In this document: piece after piece, positions 15,821 to 24,486 of the stretch
How the letters are laid out: every line of letters begins with the position of its first letter
Position numbering within the stretch: the first letter of the stretch is position 1
Origin: Bacteriovoracaceae bacterium
GTDB lineage: Bacteria; Bdellovibrionota; Bacteriovoracia; Bacteriovoracales; Bacteriovoracaceae
DNA length: 64,000 nucleotides
Direction of reading: 5' to 3'
Assembly (NCBI GenBank): GCA_019752535.1
Contig: JAIEMA010000022.1
Span: 1-64,000 of the forward strand
Notes under the pieces: model-generated
What the model was told of the DNA's origin: nothing
The model's database searches: none
Seen by the model: the letters and a program-made list of their open reading frames with translations, nothing else
Made by a program: the position numbers and the translations under genes

Positions 15821-18019
15821 ATGCGTTTCATTTTTATTGTTTGTCTTATTTCATTCAGTGCTTGGGGACAGGAGCCAGAGGCATGGCCAGGTTCTACTTC
15901 TCGCACTTTATGGGATCAAGTCTCAAAGTTAGGTGATTCACTTTCTCAAGCCATTTTTGATCAATTTGAAGACATCAATCTCTACTCACATAATTTCGGC
16001 CAATCAAATGTCGACGTCTCAATTGGACGAAGGCTTTTTGATAATCAAGATCTACTAAACACTTATACAGTCACAGATCATATTAAGATCAAGCTCGATC
16101 AAACACTTTGGTCGCCAACACTCCCTAATGGATTTGGTTTTCAAATCGGTGTCGGTGGAGAGCTTAACATAACCAATGCCCGCCAAGTGGCTGCCTCTAG
16201 GGCCGCAGAACTGCCAAGAGCTGATGAGTTGAGAGAAGAGATAACGGGTGGGATTATAATCCCGCGCGATCCAAGCCACTCTTGGTACAGAAGAAATCCA
16301 CAACTGCGCCCAGCTTTTAGTCAAATATGGAATATGGCGACTCAGCCTTTAAAGATTCCTCTTAAGCGTGAGCATCTTTCAAGATTAAAAGATGGAGAGC
16401 TCATCTCTTGGAGTGTCTCGGGGTATGTTTCTGCGGGGCCTTCTTGGAATCTTGTCCCAATCTCTCAAATCCCGACACAGATTGGAGTCGGGGCCGAAGT
16501 TTTTTTAAAAGGTGAATACCGAATCACCATTTTAAAAGAGAGCGAGAAATTTGTACGTTTAAAACTCACAAGAGTTCGTGCTCAAGGGACTTCGGTGGGA
16601 GCAGGAGCAGAGGTCAATGCTGAAGTTCTCGAAGGTATGGTTGTGTTTGGTCGCACCATGCCAGGTATACCGATAAAAGTTGTGCCTTTTAAATTCAAAT
16701 GGACATGGCAGACAACCAAACAGCAAGACATGGCTTTTCGCTATGATTTAGAAGATCCAGAAGCAGCTGGTGCATTTGAGAAAGCTGTTCTGGGCCAATT
16801 TTCACAAAGTAGTGAAGACACTAGCGGAGTAACTAGAATTCTCACACGCTCTTCCATAGAGAGGCAAATGTTGAGAGAGAGGGGTTATGGTCTCTCGCTC
16901 ATCATTAAAGGATCTCATTCTCGTGATGTGAGAAGTCTTACGGCTTGGGTGAGAACTCAAGAGGGTGATTACCAAGTCTTTAAAGAAAGTGTTCAACTCT
17001 CAAATGAGTGGAGTTCTTTTTGGAGTGCCAAAGAGAAAATAAATCACACTTTCACTGTCGCCTTGGCCAAAAAAATATCGAAAGAAGCTCCTCGATTTAT
17101 TTTAAGTGCCGAATCAAATATTGAAGACAAATTTACAAATGCTAAAGAATTGTTCGGGTATGTCTCTCAAGTCGAAGCCGTTGTGGGCGATCCTGATGCA
17201 ATACCAGAAATTCCTTTTGCAGTTCCAAGACCGGATGGGAGTTTTTCAACAGCAAGATTCGGCATGGCGACTTTTTACTATGGAAAAAATTTCGATGCCG
17301 ATCAGGTTGAAAGATTAATTTTAACACCCATGAATGTCGTTAAGTCTTTAGTGGATAAGGCATTTGCAAAGCCGAATGTAGGTCAATCATTCAAAAAAAT
17401 ATCATTTCTAAGAAGATTTAAAAAAACACAAAGGATTTTTAAGAGCAAGACGGATCCTGTTGTTAAAATGCGTGCTTTAAGAAAACTTTTTGAATTTAAT
17501 GGCATGGGTGATGGGATCATGCGCTTTCTGGGTTTGGCCCTTGCCAATGAAGAAACCGAATATTTTGTGACCGCTACGAATCGAAGTTTTGGACGCGTTC
17601 AAGCACGTGGAAAGAAGACGACTGATGTAGATAGAATTCTTGAACTCGCAGACTCCCAAATTGCTTTTGAGAGACTTGTAGGCAGCTATCATCCAGTTCC
17701 AGAATATTCATTATCAGATATCAGCTTCACTCGCTTAGAGAGCAAAAAAGCGATCTTGAAATTTAATGCTCCATTATTGGCACATTCTTTTTTCATTAGA
17801 ATTGTTCGAGTCACTCCCTTCAGAAAACGTCTCGTGATGGGGGAGCTAGTCTTTAGAAATAAAGATGAGTTCAATGCGGGAAATAATGCCTTATTAGTTT
17901 CTGAGGACTCACCTAGTGAGTTAGGTCGCTATCTCTCCAAGTATCTGTTGGAAGACGAGGATATTCAGATATCACTAGCGATGAGTGGCGATGGCCTCGG
18001 CTGGGGACCTATTCATTAG
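15821..18019 (+). CDS. large exported protein of unknown function
   Basis: A protein of 732 residues with a clear signal peptide (MRFIFIVCLISFSAWG, then QEPEAWPG). The body is soluble-looking: beta-rich with Gly-rich amphipathic strands in residues about 90-260 (PNGFGFQIGVGGELN; QIGVGAEVFLKGEYRI) and charged helices near 510-580. No catalytic motif or family was recognised. ATG 15821 is chosen because the frame upstream is Cys-rich and lacks a signal-like start. Its stop overlaps the stop of the converging transglutaminase-like gene by 3 bases. It could be an outer-membrane or surface protein. Confidence 0.75.
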   Translation: MRFIFIVCLISFSAWGQEPEAWPGSTSRTLWDQVSKLGDSLSQAIFDQFEDINLYSHNFGQSNVDVSIGRRLFDNQDLLNTYTVTDHIKIKLDQTLWSPTLPNGFGFQIGVGGELNITNARQVAASRAAELPRADELREEITGGIIIPRDPSHSWYRRNPQLRPAFSQIWNMATQPLKIPLKREHLSRLKDGELISWSVSGYVSAGPSWNLVPISQIPTQIGVGAEVFLKGEYRITILKESEKFVRLKLTRVRAQGTSVGAGAEVNAEVLEGMVVFGRTMPGIPIKVVPFKFKWTWQTTKQQDMAFRYDLEDPEAAGAFEKAVLGQFSQSSEDTSGVTRILTRSSIERQMLRERGYGLSLIIKGSHSRDVRSLTAWVRTQEGDYQVFKESVQLSNEWSSFWSAKEKINHTFTVALAKKISKEAPRFILSAESNIEDKFTNAKELFGYVSQVEAVVGDPDAIPEIPFAVPRPDGSFSTARFGMATFYYGKNFDADQVERLILTPMNVVKSLVDKAFAKPNVGQSFKKISFLRRFKKTQRIFKSKTDPVVKMRALRKLFEFNGMGDGIMRFLGLALANEETEYFVTATNRSFGRVQARGKKTTDVDRILELADSQIAFERLVGSYHPVPEYSLSDISFTRLESKKAILKFNAPLLAHSFFIRIVRVTPFRKRLVMGELVFRNKDEFNAGNNALLVSEDSPSELGRYLSKYLLEDEDIQISLAMSGDGLGWGPIH

Positions 18020-18864
18020 TGAGATGAATTGACCTTGTTCACACACTCGATAGCTTTAAGGCATCGGCGACTTTTTTCTGCTATCTCCCATCTCTCTTCA
18101 CCAGTTCTCCTTGGATTGAGAGGAGCAAACACGTCATGCCAAGTGGTATCTAAGTCAAAGGTTTGAAGACCTACACGTTTTCCGTTTTCAAATTTATCCA
18201 TATTCACTCGCACCCAAGCATGTCTCATGCTGTAGCGAATTGTGGCATTGAAGGCATAAGGGCCCAGGCCTCCAAACTGAGGGGCCTCTACTCCGTAAGG
18301 ACGAGCCACCCATCTAAGACTGAATGCTAAAAGTAGAGCGAACTCTCGACAGATTCCGCCTCTCTTGCCTTCTGCTGCTGCATCAATAATTTGCCCAGGA
18401 TTTCTAAGTAGATTCACAATTGGGCCATATTCCCCTTGATGAGATTTTGCCAAATTCCATGTACGGATGAGGCGCTCATGAGGATCTTTGATTCTTTTAA
18501 TCATTTCTAAATGGGCCCGGTATTCTCTTTGGGCTGGACTTCCGGTCAGGTTTTCAGCGAGAGCAGCGATTCCTTCTTTGTAAAATCCAGCAATGACGGA
18601 ACTCACAACAGAGACGCCCTGATCATAGATGGGATCAATTTGAGCAAACCCAGCGGATTCGTTTTTTGTGGGATCATCAAGTTCATCACATGCTGTAAAG
18701 AGGGCCATATCCAAATCTCTTTTAGGCATCGATACTTTGCTGAGTATTTTTAGTGGAGTGAGGTTCGCTCTCTCAAGGCACACACGAACTTTGTCTACTC
18801 TTTGAGTTTGAGCAAAAGTCGTGGTGGTCAATAGTGCCAGGGCAATTAGAGTTAGTCTTTTCAT
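18016..18864 (-). CDS. exported transglutaminase-like protein
   Basis: A protein of 282 residues with a signal peptide (MKRLTLIALALLTTTTFAQ). The C-terminal half has the order of a transglutaminase-like Cys-His-Asp triad: Cys172 in RGGICREFALLL, His215 in MRHAWVRV, and Asp237 or Asp239 in TFDLDTTW. Such folds act as proteases, transglutaminases or amidases. Residues 85-155 align by eye, with few gaps, to the small ARGVAG family at 10-13 kb (SVVSSVIAGFYKEGIAAL, then MIKRI, then IVNL). I prefer ATG 18864 to an upstream GTG because it gives a standard signal peptide. No strong ribosome-binding site is seen. Confidence 0.72.
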   Translation of the reverse strand: MKRLTLIALALLTTTTFAQTQRVDKVRVCLERANLTPLKILSKVSMPKRDLDMALFTACDELDDPTKNESAGFAQIDPIYDQGVSVVSSVIAGFYKEGIAALAENLTGSPAQREYRAHLEMIKRIKDPHERLIRTWNLAKSHQGEYGPIVNLLRNPGQIIDAAAEGKRGGICREFALLLAFSLRWVARPYGVEAPQFGGLGPYAFNATIRYSMRHAWVRVNMDKFENGKRVGLQTFDLDTTWHDVFAPLNPRRTGEERWEIAEKSRRCLKAIECVNKVNSSH

Positions 18865-18922
18865 AATGAGGGATTGTGCCACTCAATTGAGCTTGATTTC
18901 TAAGGGATGTAAAACTTACTGA

Positions 18923-19555
18923 TTATTTTTGAATTTGAGTCTTCATTAGACGCTCGAGCTCAAAGACTGAGTCGGTTTTAAACCAGTCATTTCCAGCACC
19001 TCGGCCAACCGGTTGAAACAGTTGGGTTTGAATCTTGCCTTCTTTCATAATACTGGGGTCGACATGGATCTTAACGACTTCACCGGTAATCAGCGAGCCT
19101 GAACCTGGAGTTGTTCCGTAACAGAGCATATCTCTAAATTTACACTCAAAGTGAACGGGGGATTGGGCTAAACGCTTGGCCTTAACGAGTAGGCTATCGA
19201 TGGGCGTAAGACCTGCAAAATCAAACTCGTCTTCCCCATAGGGAAGCTCTGTTGAGGCTTGATTTACTTTTTCAAAATTCTGAATAGTACAAAAATTTAC
19301 AACGAACTCTTTTTCGCGCTCAATGTTTATGACGGTGTCCTTTCTTGAACCATCTTTTGAGCGAATCATAGGAGCGAAAGCCACAATCATCGGCTTGGCT
19401 GAAATAGCAGTAAAGAAAGAGAAGGGAGCGAGGTTATTTGAGCCATCAATATTTCGTGTGCTGATGACAGCAATGGGCCTAGGCAAAATACTACCAATCA
19501 GAAATTTGTAGTTTTCAGCAAACGCACCATTTGTATCGAAAGACTGATAGCTCAT
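18923..19555 (-). CDS. flavin reductase-like FMN-binding protein
   Basis: A cytoplasmic protein of 210 residues. LPRPIAVISTRNIDGSNNLA and PFSFFTAISAKPMIVAF are characteristic of the flavin reductase-like, split-barrel FMN-binding family (DUF447/FlaRed-type). KDTVINIEREKEFVVNF continues the flavin-binding barrel, and LITGEVVKIHVD near residue 155 is the usual late strand. These proteins bind FMN and often reduce flavin or another acceptor with NAD(P)H. The physiological partner is unknown. It follows the barrel gene at 19567 by 11 bases on the same strand and may be co-transcribed with it. Confidence 0.85.
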   Translation of the reverse strand: MSYQSFDTNGAFAENYKFLIGSILPRPIAVISTRNIDGSNNLAPFSFFTAISAKPMIVAFAPMIRSKDGSRKDTVINIEREKEFVVNFCTIQNFEKVNQASTELPYGEDEFDFAGLTPIDSLLVKAKRLAQSPVHFECKFRDMLCYGTTPGSGSLITGEVVKIHVDPSIMKEGKIQTQLFQPVGRGAGNDWFKTDSVFELERLMKTQIQK

Positions 19556-19566
19556 TTAACAAATCC

Positions 19567-20346
19567 TTAAAATGCGAGAGAAAGCTTTCCTGAAACCCTT
19601 CCGACTTCTGCTGCACGAGAGGCCTCAAAGCCTAAACGGATTGCAAGAAGTTGAACGTTCACACCCACGGCTCCAAAACCACCAGATGAGCTGACAGTTT
19701 CTTTTTGGCTAGTCGTGTAGGCAAAGATTGTGCTTGAGCCGTCGACTTTTACATCTGTATCAGACTTGAAAGTTCCAAGCTTTACATATGGAGTGAAGAT
19801 AAAGAATTCCTTACTTGCACCAATCCAAAGTGAAGAAGTGCTAGGTTCAAACGTGACAGTAGAAGCGACTGAAGAGACGACTTGATCGTACTGAAGTTTT
19901 GAAGAAGAGATTTGACCGCCAATCGCAACATCAAGAGGCCATTGGAAGAAACTTCCTGCATTCCATCCGAGAGCGAATGTCTTATTGGATAGCTCTAACC
20001 CAGAAGCTTTTGTCGTTGGAATGAAACTCATTTCGGCAAAGATATCACCGGGAACATGAACACGGGCCATAAGTCCGGCATGAGGAAGACGCTTAAATTT
20101 ACTGCCATCCTCTCCAGCATTATCAACTAGGTCCTTAAGTTTTGGAGAGCCAGTCACACCGGCTACTAAGCCCACTTCAATTCCCCATATGCCTTTGGTC
20201 TCAGGAGCTGCAACGGCAGTGTGAGAAAAGTTTACCGCAATCTCATTAGAGACTTTTTCTAAATCACTTTTAGAAAGATTTGTAAGTGCTGGTGAACCGG
20301 CCAATGCTGAAAAAGAGAAGAGAGCAAGTAAGATAAATAATTTCAT
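19567..20346 (-). CDS. outer-membrane beta-barrel protein, DUF6588-like
   Basis: A protein of 259 residues with a signal peptide (MKLFILLALFSFSALA). The mature protein alternates polar and hydrophobic residues in strand-like runs (GIWGIEVGLVAGVTG; DIFAEMSFIP; LWIGASKEFFIFTPYVKLG) and ends in Phe (LSLAF), as outer-membrane barrels do. It resembles DUF6588-type barrels, a call made with moderate confidence. ATG 20346 has AAGGAG upstream. The 39-base gap to the TauE-like gene leaves open whether it belongs to the operon above. Confidence 0.7.
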   Translation of the reverse strand: MKLFILLALFSFSALAGSPALTNLSKSDLEKVSNEIAVNFSHTAVAAPETKGIWGIEVGLVAGVTGSPKLKDLVDNAGEDGSKFKRLPHAGLMARVHVPGDIFAEMSFIPTTKASGLELSNKTFALGWNAGSFFQWPLDVAIGGQISSSKLQYDQVVSSVASTVTFEPSTSSLWIGASKEFFIFTPYVKLGTFKSDTDVKVDGSSTIFAYTTSQKETVSSSGGFGAVGVNVQLLAIRLGFEASRAAEVGRVSGKLSLAF

Positions 20347-20385
20347 GAATAACTCCTTAGTCCATCCATTGTCCTCTAGAAGTGC

Positions 20386-21168
20386 CTACGGTTGTACCTG
20401 CACTACGTCATGGATAAAACGGTAAATGTAGAATGAACTAATAAAAAGTAGGGCAATAGAAAAAGAGACTTTTAGTAGGTTTTTAGGCAAACGCGGCCCT
20501 AGACGTGCGCCAAGCTGCGCTCCAAGGATCACTCCCGTTCCACTAAATAAAAGAATACTGAGATTGATGTTGCCCATCTGAAGATTAAAGAGAGTGATAA
20601 CCCAATCCGCAATGGACTCTAGAAAAATGGCCGTGGCATTGGCCCTCAGAGTGGAAAGGCGACCTTTCTGCTCTAGTGTTGGTTGAGAGATTTCAGCAAC
20701 ACCCGTCCCCGTGCAGGCGGAAAAAAATCCAGCGATTGAAAACAGAAATCCCCAACGATGAGTAAAATGTGGAGGTAGATCCTGATGATTCCCAAACTTT
20801 TTTGTGAATGCGAGCTTAAGTTGCATGGTAGCTATGACGAATACGACCAACCCCACTAGCAGGCGTAAGTAATCTTGAGAAATATTTTTAAATAATAATA
20901 AGCCAAACAACACACCAATAATCGTGAACAGGGCAAGCCAGGGGAGTTGGCTTTTAATGATGAGCTTTTGTCTCGCGTAACTAAATGTTCCACTCGACAT
21001 GCCTAGAGTTTCAGTGGCAATTCCCGTCGCTATGGAATTAGCGAAGGGAATTTTTAAAACGAAATAGAAAAAAGGTTGAAAAAGAACTGAACCGGAAAAA
21101 CCCGATGCATTGGCGACCGTGGCGACACAAACGGCAAAAGGAAAGACATACCAGTACTCAAAATTCAC
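20386..21168 (-). CDS. TauE/SafE (TSUP) family membrane permease
   Basis: A protein of 260 residues with about eight hydrophobic segments in two similar halves, as in the TSUP family. ASGFSGSVLFQPFFYF in the first half and SACTGTGVAEISQPTLE in the second are the expected paired Gly/Pro-rich loops. TSUP proteins export small anions such as sulfite, sulfoacetate or other organic acids. The gene starts with GTG overlapping the hmgA stop by 4 bases (GTGA), so it is coupled to the aromatic degradation operon and may move a pathway substrate or product. That role is inferred from position only. Confidence 0.85.
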   Translation of the reverse strand: MNFEYWYVFPFAVCVATVANASGFSGSVLFQPFFYFVLKIPFANSIATGIATETLGMSSGTFSYARQKLIIKSQLPWLALFTIIGVLFGLLLFKNISQDYLRLLVGLVVFVIATMQLKLAFTKKFGNHQDLPPHFTHRWGFLFSIAGFFSACTGTGVAEISQPTLEQKGRLSTLRANATAIFLESIADWVITLFNLQMGNINLSILLFSGTGVILGAQLGARLGPRLPKNLLKVSFSIALLFISSFYIYRFIHDVVQVQP

Positions 21169-22259
21169 TTAGTCATCCATGATTTCCAGTAGTCTTTGTT
21201 TTCTAGGCGAGAAAACTCTTCTGTCATCTGTAATGGATTTCTTGTATCCACCATAACCGCATACTCATCCGTAAATTCTCTTTTGGCCCCTCTCTCAAAC
21301 GCTTTCGGGTGCGGGCCATGATGAACGCCCTGAGGATGGAAAGTAATCGCACCGGCATCAATATTATCACGGCTAAAGAAATCACCAGCGTGATAGAAAA
21401 GCACTTCATCATAATCAATATTCGCGTGGAAAAACGGTACTTTTAAAACGCCCTCTGACTCATGTTCCAGTGGACGGGCGACGAATGAGCAGATCACAAA
21501 GTTTTTACACACAAACGTCGTATGCCCTGAAGGTGGAATGTGGTATTTGTGAGAATTAATCGGACAGTAATCATAAATAGAAAGTTTCCATGGATAGACA
21601 GAGCCCTTCCAGCCTGAAGCATCAAGTGGATTAAAAGGATAAGTCACAGTGGTGATTTTACTTAAACGTTTCACCTCAATAGTGTATTCTTTCAAATTTT
21701 GCTCACTCCCTAGAGCCGCTTCAGGAGTCGTGATTGCCGTTTGGTCATACAGAGCATTGGGACCTAAAATTCCGCGGGTGGGTTGTTCAAACTCACTCGC
21801 ACTTTCAACTTTTAAAATTTTAGTCGCAGACTTGAGATACATTTTATAAGTCGTCCCTCTTGGGATCATGACGTAGTCACCTTTCGTGTATTCAAGAGGG
21901 CCGTAGATTGTTTCAAATTTTCCGCTGCCCTCATGGATAAAAAACATTTCATCAAAATCAGCATTCCTAAAAAAATGTTTAAATGATTGATCCCAATGAC
22001 CAAGAGAGATTTCGACATCATTGTTGAATAGGATTTTATTAAATGTGTTTTTTAATTTTTTATCATCAAAGACAGGAGGAAGGTTGCGTGGAAGAAGATC
22101 ACCATCGATCTTCGTCCATCCAGTCGGCATGTGTTTATGATAAAGGTGAGAGACTCGGCCAAAAAATCCTTTTCTTCCATGCTCTTCTTCATAATGCCCT
22201 TCAGGAATTTTTACGTGCGCTTGTTTAGTAAATAATCCAGAAGCTTTAAAGTTTTCCAT
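21165..22259 (-). CDS. hmgA: homogentisate 1,2-dioxygenase family protein
   Basis: A protein of 364 residues, somewhat shorter than the usual 430. It has the cupin-type barrel of homogentisate dioxygenase. The C-terminal part HANIDYDEVLFYHAGDF and AITFHPQGVHHGPHP holds the expected iron ligands (candidates His278, Glu285, His314). The enzyme opens the ring of homogentisate to maleylacetoacetate in tyrosine and phenylalanine breakdown. It follows the fumarylacetoacetase-family gene by 12 bases and overlaps the TauE-like gene by 4. Short bacterial homologues of this type occur, and activity on homogentisate itself is likely but not proven. Confidence 0.85.
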   Translation of the reverse strand: MENFKASGLFTKQAHVKIPEGHYEEEHGRKGFFGRVSHLYHKHMPTGWTKIDGDLLPRNLPPVFDDKKLKNTFNKILFNNDVEISLGHWDQSFKHFFRNADFDEMFFIHEGSGKFETIYGPLEYTKGDYVMIPRGTTYKMYLKSATKILKVESASEFEQPTRGILGPNALYDQTAITTPEAALGSEQNLKEYTIEVKRLSKITTVTYPFNPLDASGWKGSVYPWKLSIYDYCPINSHKYHIPPSGHTTFVCKNFVICSFVARPLEHESEGVLKVPFFHANIDYDEVLFYHAGDFFSRDNIDAGAITFHPQGVHHGPHPKAFERGAKREFTDEYAVMVDTRNPLQMTEEFSRLENKDYWKSWMTK

Positions 22260-22271
22260 AAAATGTCCCTA

Positions 22272-23279
22272 TCAATTTGTAGGAGTGCCAATTAAGTTTT
22301 TAATTTTTCCTATTCTCTCAATCTCGAGTTCAACCACATCACCTGGCTGGATCCATTTATCCAGTTCAAGGCCGCAGCCAGTGCCAACAGTTCCAGAACC
22401 TAGAAGATCAGTTGCGCGTATCCACTCATCTTGGGTTAAATGTTCAATCATCTCTCCCCAGCTCCATTTGGCTTCTCCTGAGCGACCACGCGACCATTCG
22501 ACTCCATTCACTGCAGCGGTCATTAAGAGATCAGGATCCTTCATCCCAAACTCATCAGCCGTCACAATGACAGGGCCGATGACTGAACACCAGTCTTTGC
22601 CTTTGGCAGGTCCCAAGCGGGCGGCCATCTCTTTTCTTTGGATATCTCTGGCCGAGACATCATTTAAAATAGTGAAGCCAAAAATATGCTTATAAGCATC
22701 TTTAGCTTTAATGTTCTTCCCATCTCTTCCAATCACTACTGCGAGCTCTAATTCATAATCAAGTTGTTTAGAAAATGAGGGCCAGGGGATTTGGGCTTCG
22801 GTTCCAATAAATCCAGTCGTCGCTCCTTTATAGTAAACAGGCATTTCATACCAAGCCGGAGGAACTGGTTCATTACGTTTAGCAAATCCAATTTTGACAT
22901 GTTTTTCATGAACAAAAAAATCACGATAGGTTGCAATGTCATCAATGGGAGCAGAGAGAGCAAAGCTTTTAGAGTCTCTTGTATCAAAGGCGAGATCAGC
23001 GCCATTTTGAGTTTTTAGGATTCCTTCTTTGGTCAGTTGAAAATAAATTCCCACGACAGCTTGAAGTTGAGCGATGGGATTATCGGCAATCTTTAAAAAC
23101 GCAGAAAGGGAAGGGGGGACATGGTGAGTCGCTCTCTCTAAAGTATTTCGAAATCCTTCTTTCTCAAAAAAAGCCTGCATGACAAAATTGGGATCAACGA
23201 TGAGTTGCTCATTGGCGAAAATGCCAAGACGTTTTGTTGATCCCTGAGAAGTGGATCTCTCGTACGTGCAAATTCTCAT
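22272..23279 (-). CDS. fumarylacetoacetate hydrolase family protein
   Basis: A protein of 335 residues with the FAH fold. YELELAVVIGRDGKNIKA and FGFTILNDVSARDIQ hold the metal-binding acidic residues and the typical NDVSARD motif. DLLGSGTVGTGCGLEL and PGDVVELEIERIGKIKN are the usual C-terminal blocks. In the homogentisate pathway this enzyme splits fumarylacetoacetate to fumarate and acetoacetate. It overlaps the upstream hisC-like gene by 4 bases and precedes hmgA by 12 bases, which supports that role. No maleylacetoacetate isomerase gene is present in the window. Confidence 0.88.
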   Translation of the reverse strand: MRICTYERSTSQGSTKRLGIFANEQLIVDPNFVMQAFFEKEGFRNTLERATHHVPPSLSAFLKIADNPIAQLQAVVGIYFQLTKEGILKTQNGADLAFDTRDSKSFALSAPIDDIATYRDFFVHEKHVKIGFAKRNEPVPPAWYEMPVYYKGATTGFIGTEAQIPWPSFSKQLDYELELAVVIGRDGKNIKAKDAYKHIFGFTILNDVSARDIQRKEMAARLGPAKGKDWCSVIGPVIVTADEFGMKDPDLLMTAAVNGVEWSRGRSGEAKWSWGEMIEHLTQDEWIRATDLLGSGTVGTGCGLELDKWIQPGDVVELEIERIGKIKNLIGTPTN

Positions 23280-24406
23280 TGTTTTGCTCTCCCAAATTTT
23301 TGAGTATAGGCCGGAAGTATTTCTTCCATGACTTGAAAGAAATGATCCATTTCATTTTTAGTCCCAAGACTCACGCGCACATGGTCTGGCATCAGATTCG
23401 CTTTGAGCGGGCGAATAATCACACCATGATCAAGGAGTGCATTAAAAAGGGCGAGGCTTGCTTCTTCGCTTCCCGTCTTGAAAGTAATAAAATTAGTCAC
23501 AGAAGGAACTGGTTTGAAGCCATGCTTTTCAAGGAAATCTTTTGTTTCTTGAAAACGTTCTTGGTTGTTTTGAAGAGTGCGATCCAAATGAGGACGATCC
23601 GAAAGTGCTCCGTAAGCTCCTTTTTGTGCCACTAAACTTGGCTCGAAAGGAAGCTTCACTTTGTGAAGAGCTCCGATCAAGTAATCATGACCAAATCCAT
23701 AGCCGACCCTCACTCCCGAGAGGCCATAGGCTTTGGAAAAGGTTCTTAACGTCACGACGTTGTCATAGCGATAATCCATCGAATCTGGATAATCAGGCCA
23801 CTGTTTAGCAAATTCAAAATAGGCTTCATCTAAAATTACAATCGTGTGAGGAGAGACATGCTTCATTAAAAAATCAAACTCTGATTTTGTGAGATAGGTT
23901 CCCGTTGGATTATCCGGATTTGCGATATAGACAATTTTCGTATTGGGAGTAATTTTTTTTGCCATCTCTTCGACGTCATATTTGTAATCTGAACGACGAG
24001 GGACTTGTATCAAATTCGCACCCACTGAGCGGGCTAAAATAAGAAAGCCAATAAAAGTGTTGGCGGCCGTGACGACTTCATCGCCTTCTTGCAAGAAAGC
24101 GCGACAGATATAGCCCATGATCCCTTCTGAGCCATTTCCAAGAACAATATTGTTTGGCTTCAAACGATAGAGATCGCATAAAGATTGCTTGAGTTGAAAG
24201 GCATGCATGTCTGGGTAGCGATGAACGTCCCAAAGGACATTTGTCATTTCACGAATGGCCATGGGAGAGGGACCTAAAGGGTTCTCGTTACTCGCAATTT
24301 TTGAGATGCGCGTAAGATTTTTTTCCCGAGCGAGCTCATCAATGGGTTTTCCGGCCTGATAGGTTTCAAGTCGTTCAATATAATCCGGAACTAGCTTTTT
24401 CTGCAT
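23276..24406 (-). CDS. hisC: HisC-like class I/II aminotransferase
   Basis: A protein of 376 residues with the PLP fold of histidinol-phosphate aminotransferases. Visible motifs are ASNENPLGPSP, NGSEGIMGYI, YIANPDNPTGTYL, DEAYFEFA and the PLP lysine Lys225 in RTFSKAYGLSG, followed by RVGYG. By sequence it is HisC-like. Some HisC homologues act on tyrosine and phenylalanine, and here the gene opens an operon with fumarylacetoacetase and homogentisate dioxygenase, overlapping the former by 4 bases. An aromatic aminotransferase role is therefore more likely than histidine synthesis. The gene is divergent from fabI across an 80-base gap. Confidence 0.82.
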   Translation of the reverse strand: MQKKLVPDYIERLETYQAGKPIDELAREKNLTRISKIASNENPLGPSPMAIREMTNVLWDVHRYPDMHAFQLKQSLCDLYRLKPNNIVLGNGSEGIMGYICRAFLQEGDEVVTAANTFIGFLILARSVGANLIQVPRRSDYKYDVEEMAKKITPNTKIVYIANPDNPTGTYLTKSEFDFLMKHVSPHTIVILDEAYFEFAKQWPDYPDSMDYRYDNVVTLRTFSKAYGLSGVRVGYGFGHDYLIGALHKVKLPFEPSLVAQKGAYGALSDRPHLDRTLQNNQERFQETKDFLEKHGFKPVPSVTNFITFKTGSEEASLALFNALLDHGVIIRPLKANLMPDHVRVSLGTKNEMDHFFQVMEEILPAYTQKFGRAKQ

Positions 24407-24486
24407 GGTGTCCTCGCGTCCAGTCTTTGCTCTTTCGTGAAGGAAAAACTACCATACCGAAGCCAACCGAACAAATGAGGAAGATC

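Noticed and set aside
22285-22695. A 136-codon open frame on the + strand
   Set aside because: It is antisense to the fumarylacetoacetase-family gene, whose motifs are clear. The composition is typical of a shadow frame.
24427-24486. Longer FabI start
   Set aside because: The added residues are not FabI-like, and a GAGGAAG ribosome-binding site points to ATG 24487.
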